From the NCBI GenBank assembly GCA_002071385.1, contig MWFB01000020.1, forward strand, positions 1 through 35,159: a DNA stretch of 35,159 nt, written 5' to 3'. Under the pieces are notes generated by a model, which worked only from the letters and a program-made list of their open reading frames with translations, had not been told where the DNA came from and did not search any database. Origin of the DNA: Bacteroidetes bacterium ADurb.Bin013. Lineage in GTDB: Bacteria > Bacteroidota > Bacteroidia > Bacteroidales > UBA932. The translations under genes and the position numbers were made by a program. Every line of letters begins with the position of its first letter. The first letter of the stretch is position 1. Of this stretch, positions 29,329-35,159 are shown one piece after another.

Positions 29329-30234
29329 ATGAAATATTCAATCATTCTTCTTGGTTTATTATTTATGGCATCACCTTTACAGGCACAGGAAAAAACAACG
29401 GTAAGCCACCTGACCGTCTTCGATATAACCACCAATCAGCAGACGGTGATCAAAACCTTCCCGTACCTGATAGAAGCGCCCAACTGGACTCCCGACGGCC
29501 GCTGGCTGGTATACAACTCGGGCGGCAAACTGTACAAAATATCTCCCGACGGGCAGGATGGTCCTTATGAAATTTCCACCGGGACAATCACCCGTTGCAA
29601 CAACGACCATGTGATATCTGCCGATGGAAAGCAGATTTCTCTGAGCAGCAGCACTTCCCGTGACTGGCGTTCCCGCATTTACACCGTGCCTTTTGAAGGA
29701 GGCGAGCCGAGGCTGGTAACCCCCTCCGGCCCCAGTTACCTGCATGGATGGAGCCCCGATCTGGGTACGTTGGCCTACTGTGCCGAGAGGAACGGCGAAT
29801 ACGATATCTACATCATACCGGTGTCAGGAGGGGAGGAGATCCGCCTTACCAGCGCTCCCGGCCTGGATGACGGTCCTGAATATTCCCCGTGCGGAGTGTA
29901 CATCTGGTTCAACTCGGTCCGCTCCGGACTGATGCAGCTCTGGCGCATGCGCGCAGACGGCTCGGCACAGGAACAAATGACTTTCCACACACAGATAAAC
30001 TCCTGGTTCCCGCACGTCTCTCCCAATGGAGAGTATGTGGTCTACATTGCTTATTATGTGGGCGATCTGGAGCCCGGCGAGCACCTGCCAAACAAGAATG
30101 TGGAACTCCGCCTGATGCCTGCTTCCGGCGGCCCTTCACGCCTGCTGACCAAACTCTTTGGCGGTCAGGGTACCATCAATGTAAACTCCTGGGCACCGGA
30201 CAGCCAGCGTTTTGCATTCGTCTTTTTTCCCTAA
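29329..30234 (+). CDS. Secreted TolB-like beta-propeller protein
   Basis: A 301-residue protein with a signal peptide ending at PLQAQ (residue 20) and several WD40-like/PD40 blades. The repeated core is visible as APNWTPDGRWLVYNSGGKLY, GWSPDLGTLAYCAERNGEYD, GPEYSPCGVYIWFNSVRSG and FPHVSPNGEYVVYIAYYVG. Such proteins are often labelled TolB-like, but nothing shows a Tol-Pal role. No catalytic domain follows the propeller, so it is probably a binding or scaffold protein in the periplasm. It starts 16 bp after the transporter gene. The function is not known from sequence. Confidence 0.8.
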   Translation: MKYSIILLGLLFMASPLQAQEKTTVSHLTVFDITTNQQTVIKTFPYLIEAPNWTPDGRWLVYNSGGKLYKISPDGQDGPYEISTGTITRCNNDHVISADGKQISLSSSTSRDWRSRIYTVPFEGGEPRLVTPSGPSYLHGWSPDLGTLAYCAERNGEYDIYIIPVSGGEEIRLTSAPGLDDGPEYSPCGVYIWFNSVRSGLMQLWRMRADGSAQEQMTFHTQINSWFPHVSPNGEYVVYIAYYVGDLEPGEHLPNKNVELRLMPASGGPSRLLTKLFGGQGTINVNSWAPDSQRFAFVFFP

Positions 30235-30243
30235 CTTTATAAC

Positions 30244-30951
30244 ATGGGATTGTTGCACTTATTTACCGGATTGTTTTTTATAGTGCTGGGCTTTCTGGTC
30301 CGGGCTTTCCCCGATCTGATTGCCGGATACAATACCATGCCGCCGGAAAGGAAGAAGCATATTGACATGGACGGATTGTCGAGGTTCATTCGTAATGGTC
30401 TTATCATCATGGGCCTTGCCATGATGGTCGGCTACCTTTTGTTCAATTGGGCGGGCTGGACCTTTATGGCCAATATGGTGCTCATCATAGTGGTTTTTGT
30501 AGGCGCCGCTGTTCTCATGCTGGCTTCTGCCAGGTTCGACCACTATCCCGGTAAGAAAAGCAAATCCCAGTATATCATTTTCGGGATCATTGTCATAATT
30601 ATAACAAGCGTGTTGTTCATGGGTTTCATGACTTCCAGGACACAGTTCAGCGATGATACCATTCGTTTTACTGGCATGTTTGCCACGAAAATGAAGATTT
30701 CTGATATTGAAAAGGTAGAACTGACAGATACCATTCCCGCCATCCGTTTCAAAAATAACGGTTTCAGCCTGAGAACAGTGCACAAGGGGATCTTTACGTT
30801 AAAGGAATTCGGCAGGTGCCGCCTGTATATCAATTCAAGCAAAGGGCAGTACCTGATTATTACCGAAAAAACAGGTTTCAGAACCATTCTCAGATACAAG
30901 GATAACAATGAAAGCCAGGCAATTTACGAGAGGATAGAGGAGATGCTGTAG
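30244..30951 (+). CDS. DUF3784-like membrane protein with C-terminal PH-like domain
   Basis: A 235-residue protein of unknown function. The first segment with [19 protein letters not shown] (residues about 24-42) resembles DUF3784. Hydrophobic segments follow at about 5-22, 52-68, 72-94 and 110-128, so about four membrane passes. The soluble C-terminal part (about 130-235) begins [26 protein letters not shown] and ends with a short amphipathic helix, a pattern reminiscent of bacterial PH-like domains. It starts 9 bp after the propeller gene, so the two may be cotranscribed. No catalytic motif is visible. Confidence 0.72.
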   Translation: MGLLHLFTGLFFIVLGFLVRAFPDLIAGYNTMPPERKKHIDMDGLSRFIRNGLIIMGLAMMVGYLLFNWAGWTFMANMVLIIVVFVGAAVLMLASARFDHYPGKKSKSQYIIFGIIVIIITSVLFMGFMTSRTQFSDDTIRFTGMFATKMKISDIEKVELTDTIPAIRFKNNGFSLRTVHKGIFTLKEFGRCRLYINSSKGQYLIITEKTGFRTILRYKDNNESQAIYERIEEML

Positions 30952-31005
30952 AAAACCTTTTAAGAAAACCCTGAAAAAAGTAATGTTTATATAGGGGAAA
31001 GGTGT

Positions 31006-31013
31006 TATATTTG
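31006..31013 (+). promoter_or_regulatory. Bacteroidales-type -7 element before the BACON/M64 lipoprotein gene
   Basis: TATATTTG matches TAnnTTTG exactly in the 96-bp gap before the gene. The expected transcript start near 31020 gives a leader of roughly 28 bases. The -33 position is weak (TAATG near 30981-30985). The element supports independent transcription from the upstream genes. Confidence 0.5.
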
Positions 31014-31047
31014 GCTTTTGTAATAAGAATCTAAAAATCCAAAAACT

Positions 31048-34000
31048 ATGAAAGGTTTGTTCCGAATGCTGGCAACAGCAGTTGTTGCTATTTTACTCAT
31101 TGTATCCTGCACAAAAGACCCGTATATCACCCCCGGCCCAGGTGCCGGGAATTCCATCTCGTTAGGGTCGGCTGCTTTTTCAGCAGAATACGTATTCAGT
31201 ACCAATTATGACTGGACTGCCAGGTCTTCCGGACCCTGGCTGACAGTATCCCCCTCCTCCGGTATGCCTGGAGATAACATCATCCTGAAGTTGTCAGCCG
31301 GAGAGAATGCCAATTATGATAACAGGACTGCAACTGTAACCATAACGGCAGGTGAGATAACCCGTACATTTACTGTTGATCAGGCTCAGAATGAGGGTTT
31401 TGAGCTTACCAAAACTGACTATTCGGTAGGAAAAGACGGAGGCAATATTACTATTCCCATAAGTGCCAATGTTACTTATACATGCACAGTATCGGAGAGT
31501 GCAAGATCATGGCTGGCGGTTACCCAGACAAAAGCATTATCAAATTATAATATTGTTCTTACCGTTTCAAAAAATGAAACATATGGTTCAAGAACAGGTA
31601 CAGTAACCATTGCCTATGGGAATCAGGAATCAGTTATTACCATAACGCAGTCTGAGAATGAGGGTTTTGAGGTTACCACAACCGACTATTCGGTAGGCAA
31701 AGACGGAGGCAATATTACTATTCCGGTAAGAGCCAATGTTACCTATACATGCACAGTTTCAGAAAGTGCCAAATCATGGCTTTCGGTTATCCAGACTAAA
31801 GCATTATCAAATTACAATGTTGTTCTTTCGGCTTCAAAAAATGAAACATATGATTCAAGAACAGGTACAGTAACCATTGCCTATGGAAATCAGGAATCAA
31901 TTATTACTGTAACGCAGAGCCAGAATGATGAGCTGATTGTGACTCAAAAAGAATTCAATACAGGGGGTGAGGCAAGCCAGTTAAAGATCCCTGTGAAAAC
32001 AAATATACAGTATGAGTGCAGTGTTCAGGGGAATGCCGGCGAATGGATCACGGTCTTCGAAACACAAACCAAAGGTTTGGAAGAGTACTTCCTAATACTG
32101 GAGATTGCCCAAAACAATAACTACACAGAAAGGGTAGGTCAGGTCAAAATTACAGGGGCCGGGAAAGAGAGCTATATCACCATCACACAGGACATGCGTG
32201 ATGAGATAAAAATAATGTATCAGAAGCAAAGGGCATCCCTTTCGGCATTATTCAAGTCATTAAACGGGAACCAGTGGAAGAAAAAAGATAACTGGGATTC
32301 TGACAAGCCTCTTGACCAATGGTTTGGTTTGACAGTAGATGAACATGGATTTGTCACCAAACTGGAACTGCCTGAAAACAACCTCAAAGGGACTTTGCCT
32401 GCCGAAATCGGAGATTTGGTGAAGCTTCAATCGCTTTATCTGGGATATAACTATGGAATTGGTGGTAGTATTCCCTCAGAAATAGGGAATCTGAAGGAAC
32501 TGGGGTTTCTGAATCTGTTTGGGAACGAACTGACCGGAGAGATACCGGAAGAACTGTATTCCCTGTCTGAATTGTTCCATTTGGACCTGGGCGTAAACAA
32601 GCTTTCCGGCGGATTGTCATCAGGAATTGCCCGATTAAGTAAGCTGTTGGCGTTATGGCTGCATTACAATAATTTTTCGGGACCACTGCCAAAAGAACTG
32701 GGACAGATGAATCTTACACAGCTCGCCCTGTACAATAATTCATTCTCCGGTTCACTGCCCGATGAACTGGGAAGTTTGAATAATCTTGATTTTTTCAGCG
32801 TTGGCTCCAATAAATTATCAGGCTTCATACCAATCTCTATTCTTAATAATCCCAATATCTGGGAAAAATTCTGGATTAATATTACAGCCTTTAATGATTT
32901 TGATCTTTCCAACCTGACATACTATCCTGCTCCCGATTACACGTTAACTGACGTTGAAGGCAACAGTATCGATTTAGGTGAAGAGTATGCATCACACCAG
33001 TACACGGTCTTGTATTCATGGACTACATGGTGCCCGTATGCCAGCGGTTTTCACCCGACACTTATTTCTCTTTACAACCAGTATAAGTCCAAGGGACTTG
33101 AAGTGATTGGTTATTATGCTCAGGATCAAGTGGCTGACGAAATTGGAATGACAGATCAGAAGCTGAAGGAAGCTGCAGATTATATAGGTATGCCCTGGAG
33201 TACAGTTTATCTGACCACGAAGTATAAGGCATTTGGCTCGGCGTTAATACAAGGTGGGTCACCAACCATCCACGTTGTAGACAAATTAGGCAACATTGTA
33301 TTTTCTACCTTTGCATTTGCAGATAGTCGCAATGACCTTGGTAAATTCCTCGAAGAAAGACTGGGTGAAGGTTCAGACTATAGCTACTATGCTTCAACGG
33401 ACTATTCTGCAGATGGGAAAGTCAGGACATACCAGACACATACAACCGGAGACGGCATCAAACTCATTTTCACCGGAGATGCTTTTACCGACAGGGACCA
33501 TGCAGACGGCACATTTGACAGGAGAATGAACCAGGCCGTGGAAGCTTTCTTCAGTGAAGAACCCTATGCCTCTTTACGTAACCGTTTTGATGTCTACTCC
33601 GTTGCAGCAGTTTCTAAGAACCGCGAGATTGCAGATGACTCGGAAACTGCCTTCGGTACCTATTTCGGAAGTGGAACATTGGTAGGAGGAGATGATGAAG
33701 AAGTATTCAAATATGCATTGAAAGTTCCGGGCGTTGACATGACAACATCCCTGGTTACCGTTGTGGTCAACTCGCCCAACTATTCAGGTACATGCTATAT
33801 GTATGAAGATAACGCTGCCGTTTGTTATTCGGCTATCACGGGATTTTCAGAAGGTGAATTTGCCAAGCTCATAAGGCATGAAAGCGGTGGGCACGGATTT
33901 GGGAAACTCCTGGATGAATATGCCTATTCAGGAACCATTACAGACAGCAAGAAGAGTGATTTCATCTACAAGAGAGATGTGCTGCACTGGGGAGGGAATG

Positions 34001-34374
34001 TGGATGTGACTTCAGACCCGTCCAAGATACAATGGTCTGTCATGTTGAGCGATGCACGTTATAAAGATCTTGTGGAAATCTATGAAGGCGCTTTGACATT
34101 TGCCAAAGGAGCCTGGAGGCCGACCTACAATAGTATTATGCACCTGAATACAGAAGGCTATAACGCACCATCCAGATTTTCCATTTACAAGCGGATAATA
34201 CTACTATCCGAGAACAGGGAAGCCACTTTTGACGAATTTGCCGAATTCGATGCGCCCAACCTATCTAAGACTACAGCCAGACCGGCAACTACAGAAAGGA
34301 CCGAACCACTGGCACCCCCGGTATTTATCAGGGGAAGCTGGAAGGATGCGGGGAAGCGAAATATTGAGAAATAA
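31048..34374 (+). CDS. Lipoprotein: 4 BACON domains - plant-type LRR - thioredoxin-like - M64-type metallopeptidase
   Basis: An 1108-residue surface or periplasmic lipoprotein (lipobox IVSC, Cys21). Four BACON-type domains span about 30-113, 116-204, 205-293 and 294-380; the second and third are near-identical. Residues about 425-600 are leucine-rich repeats of the plant type (N-L-G-LP-EIG-L-L pattern). Residues about 630-775 form a TlpA/AhpC-like thioredoxin fold with WCPYA, where only Cys662 of the usual CxxC pair remains. Residues about 775-1075 resemble the Bacteroidota M64 (IgA-peptidase-like) domain, with the zinc motif HESGGHGFGKLLDEY (His944, Glu945, His949). BACON domains are thought to bind glycans or mucin, so the peptidase may be targeted to glycoproteins (inference). 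It has its own promoter and a terminator downstream. Confidence 0.88.
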   Translation: MKGLFRMLATAVVAILLIVSCTKDPYITPGPGAGNSISLGSAAFSAEYVFSTNYDWTARSSGPWLTVSPSSGMPGDNIILKLSAGENANYDNRTATVTITAGEITRTFTVDQAQNEGFELTKTDYSVGKDGGNITIPISANVTYTCTVSESARSWLAVTQTKALSNYNIVLTVSKNETYGSRTGTVTIAYGNQESVITITQSENEGFEVTTTDYSVGKDGGNITIPVRANVTYTCTVSESAKSWLSVIQTKALSNYNVVLSASKNETYDSRTGTVTIAYGNQESIITVTQSQNDELIVTQKEFNTGGEASQLKIPVKTNIQYECSVQGNAGEWITVFETQTKGLEEYFLILEIAQNNNYTERVGQVKITGAGKESYITITQDMRDEIKIMYQKQRASLSALFKSLNGNQWKKKDNWDSDKPLDQWFGLTVDEHGFVTKLELPENNLKGTLPAEIGDLVKLQSLYLGYNYGIGGSIPSEIGNLKELGFLNLFGNELTGEIPEELYSLSELFHLDLGVNKLSGGLSSGIARLSKLLALWLHYNNFSGPLPKELGQMNLTQLALYNNSFSGSLPDELGSLNNLDFFSVGSNKLSGFIPISILNNPNIWEKFWINITAFNDFDLSNLTYYPAPDYTLTDVEGNSIDLGEEYASHQYTVLYSWTTWCPYASGFHPTLISLYNQYKSKGLEVIGYYAQDQVADEIGMTDQKLKEAADYIGMPWSTVYLTTKYKAFGSALIQGGSPTIHVVDKLGNIVFSTFAFADSRNDLGKFLEERLGEGSDYSYYASTDYSADGKVRTYQTHTTGDGIKLIFTGDAFTDRDHADGTFDRRMNQAVEAFFSEEPYASLRNRFDVYSVAAVSKNREIADDSETAFGTYFGSGTLVGGDDEEVFKYALKVPGVDMTTSLVTVVVNSPNYSGTCYMYEDNAAVCYSAITGFSEGEFAKLIRHESGGHGFGKLLDEYAYSGTITDSKKSDFIYKRDVLHWGGNVDVTSDPSKIQWSVMLSDARYKDLVEIYEGALTFAKGAWRPTYNSIMHLNTEGYNAPSRFSIYKRIILLSENREATFDEFAEFDAPNLSKTTARPATTERTEPLAPPVFIRGSWKDAGKRNIEK
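31393..31926 (+). repeat. Two tandem 267-bp coding repeats (BACON domains 2 and 3)
   Basis: Units 31393-31659 and 31660-31926 each encode 89 residues and are identical at 75 of 89 positions by my count, with long stretches of identical DNA. Domains 1 and 4 are much more diverged. This indicates a recent in-frame duplication that could expand or contract by recombination. Confidence 0.9.
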
Positions 34375-34395
34375 CCCGGCGGTTGCTGCTACAAT

Positions 34396-34442
34396 AAATA
34401 TCCAGGAGCTTTTTGGTACGCCGAGGTTTCTGGATATTTTTT
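34396..34442 (+). terminator. Rho-independent-type terminator of the BACON/M64 gene
   Basis: A perfect 10-bp stem AAATATCCAG/CTGGATATTT (34396-34405 with 34430-34439) runs directly into a T-rich tail, 21 bp after the stop codon. The loop carries a motif that recurs in inverted orientation at 34630-34652. Confidence 0.75.
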
Positions 34443-34449
34443 AAACGTT

Positions 34450-34562
34450 GGAGGCAAACCCGGAGTGCCGCGCAAGAGGGATTTGGCATTTTATAGATCG
34501 TTTATATTCAGACATTTATATTTTTGCAAACAGGCGTTGCGCGGTAAACCGGGTTTACCTCC
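34450..34562. repeat. Imperfect 26-bp inverted repeat flanking 61 bp
   Basis: Arms 34450-34475 and 34537-34562 match at 22 of 26 positions in inverted orientation. Conserved blocks are GGAGG, AAACCCGG and CCGCGCAA. The spacer contains TATTTTTG. The layout resembles small invertible or structured elements of Bacteroidales, but no recombinase gene is visible. Confidence 0.75.
34519..34526 (+). promoter_or_regulatory. Promoter-like -7 box inside the inverted repeat
   Basis: TATTTTTG matches TAnnTTTG and lies between the repeat arms, pointing right. A transcript starting near 34533 would be noncoding and would include the compound hairpin at 34603-34674. No good -33 element is seen. Confidence 0.3.
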
Positions 34563-34602
34563 AAAAAAATGTGTGCAAGGCACTCAACTCTGAGCTGCTG
34601 CT

Positions 34603-34674
34603 GTCGTTGCCACCACAAAGAACCGGGAGCCTCGGCGTTCCCAAAAAGCTCCCGGGGCTTTGTGGTGCAGCGAC
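34603..34674. repeat. Long compound hairpin sharing its loop motif with the upstream terminator
   Basis: The stem consists of CCGGGAGC/GCTCCCGG (34623-34630 with 34648-34655), then CACCACAAAG/CTTTGTGGTG (34611-34620 with 34658-34667), then about seven more pairs after a one-base bulge (34603-34609 with 34668-34674, one G-T wobble). The apical part, read on the minus strand, nearly repeats the loop at 34405-34426. No T tract follows on either side, so it does not look like a simple terminator. Confidence 0.8.
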
Positions 34675-34810
34675 TCTATAACGCTGTCTTTCAGAATGGT
34701 GCGCCAAGCGCATTTGGCGCTTATAATATGCTGCGCAGCAGCACCTTCCTGATTTGCTGTAAGTCTGCCATTAAGCAGCATTGCTGCACAAACGACCGTC
34801 CGGTGGTCTT

Positions 34811-34852
34811 ATATAAAAGTGGGGGTAACTACTTATTAGTCACCCCCCCCCC
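34811..34852 (-). terminator. Terminator for the minus-strand ORF, with a 10-C tract
   Basis: GGGGGTAACTA (34821-34831) pairs with TAGTCACCCCC (34837-34847) at 10 of 11 positions around a 5-base loop. On the minus strand the stem is followed by ACTTTTATAT, a suitable U-rich tail. It lies 32 bp past the stop of the small ORF, supporting that ORF as a real gene. A run of ten C (34843-34852) overlaps the stem. Confidence 0.65.
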
Positions 34853-34883
34853 TTATGCTTGTGATCCGGTTGATCTTTATACA

Positions 34884-35150
34884 TTAGTGGTAGTATTTTT
34901 CTGTTCTATTCTTCAAAAATTCCATAAATTCATTACAAAACAAAAACGTACCATTATTCTTTGCGGCAAGGTTATACAACGTATAGAATTTGTAAGGGTT
35001 ATAAAAATTTATTACCATTTCGTCTTCAAACCCTGCTTTTACAATTTGGCTTGACATATAAAATCCGATAGCATGACCATTAAACTTATATACTTCAAGC
35101 AATTTATCAATCATTTCATCTTCCGATATTTGGTTTACAGTATAGCTCAT
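34884..35150 (-). CDS. Small hypothetical protein (possibly truncated by window edge)
   Basis: An 88-residue acidic and aromatic-rich protein starting MSYTVNQISEDEMIDKLLEV. I do not recognise the family. It has no signal peptide or membrane segment and looks cytoplasmic. The ATG at 35150 is only 9 bp from the window edge and the frame stays open to the edge, so a longer upstream start is possible. The DNA is visibly richer in A+T than the rest of the window, which can mean acquired sequence. The terminator-like hairpin just past its stop supports a real transcript. An opposing plus-strand frame overlaps it but has no supporting signal. Confidence 0.55.
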   Translation of the reverse strand: MSYTVNQISEDEMIDKLLEVYKFNGHAIGFYMSSQIVKAGFEDEMVINFYNPYKFYTLYNLAAKNNGTFLFCNEFMEFLKNRTEKYYH

Positions 35151-35159
35151 GACAACGTT

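Larger units (their letters stand above)
34375..34883. other. Noncoding, palindrome-rich interval
   Basis: About 500 bp with no convincing gene between the M64 lipoprotein and a convergent small ORF. It holds, in order, a terminator hairpin (34396-34442), a 26-bp imperfect inverted repeat around a promoter-like box (34450-34562), a long compound hairpin (34603-34674), a GCGCCAA/TTGGCGC hairpin (34701-34720), a perfect 12-bp palindrome TGCTGCGCAGCA (34729-34740), GCAGC-att-GCTGC (34775-34787) and a minus-strand terminator (34811-34852). Open frames here have no recognisable protein signature and run through the palindromes. Confidence 0.75.

Noticed and set aside
29329-30234. Genuine TolB of the Tol-Pal system
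   Set aside because: No N-terminal TolB domain and no tol or pal neighbours; only a generic propeller is supported.
31393-31926. CRISPR-like repetition
   Set aside because: The repeats are long, adjacent, in-frame and encode BACON domains; there are no spacers.
34450-34562. Insertion sequence ends
   Set aside because: No transposase reading frame between or near the inverted repeats and no clear target-site duplication, so kept only as an inverted repeat.
34448-34681. 77-residue open frame downstream of the M64 gene
   Set aside because: Crosses the inverted repeat and the compound hairpin; the sequence is constrained as palindromes, not as codons.
34701-34745. Possible tRNA-like or cloverleaf RNA (GGTGC ... 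GCACC closing stem)
   Set aside because: The arms do not form D, anticodon and T stem-loops of correct size and no T-loop motif is present.
34569-35054. 161-residue plus-strand open frame
   Set aside because: Cys-rich, low-complexity translation crossing several hairpins and the C tract; the minus-strand ORF with its own terminator explains the region better.

Overview
The window comes from a Bacteroidota genome, probably order Bacteroidales. Supporting signs are secreted enzymes with signal peptides ending in ...AQ, lipoproteins, BACON domains, two GH127 proteins, few Shine-Dalgarno sites, and several matches to the Bacteroidales -7 element TAnnTTTG. No rRNA, tRNA, CRISPR array, transposase or prophage gene is visible.

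Positions 1-28358 form one large gene cluster for plant cell-wall polysaccharide use, centred on L-arabinose-containing hemicellulose. From the left edge come a GH43-discoidin-FN3-CBM48-CE1 fusion (cut by the window), a CE1 esterase, a secreted GH51 arabinofuranosidase, two more CE1 esterases, a BD-FAE-type esterase, a GH43-CBM6 enzyme, a type-B carboxylesterase lipoprotein and a CE15 glucuronoyl esterase, all on the plus strand with very short or overlapping junctions. A 102-bp branched palindrome separates these from araB and araA on the minus strand. From a divergent control region at about 16.2-16.4 kb the plus strand resumes: GH127, a GalM-like mutarotase lipoprotein, a sodium/solute symporter, araD, a two-domain GH43, GH95, and a second GH127 with a C-terminal discoidin-like domain.

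Together the genes can strip arabinose, acyl and glucuronoyl decorations outside the cytoplasm, mutarotate and import the sugar, and convert L-arabinose to D-xylulose 5-phosphate (AraA, AraB, AraD). CE1, CE15, GH43, GH51, GH127 and GH95 together suggest a heavily substituted, feruloylated glucuronoarabinoxylan as substrate (inference). No SusC/SusD pair and no regulator lies in the window.

Positions 28359-30951 hold three ordinary genes: an EamA transporter, a TolB-like propeller protein and a DUF3784-like membrane protein. Positions 31048-34374 hold a separately promoted 1108-residue lipoprotein with four BACON domains, plant-type leucine-rich repeats, a thioredoxin-like domain and an M64-type metallopeptidase domain. 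After it come about 500 bp without a convincing gene but dense in palindromes, including two inverted copies of a composite motif, then a small AT-rich minus-strand ORF reaching close to the right edge.
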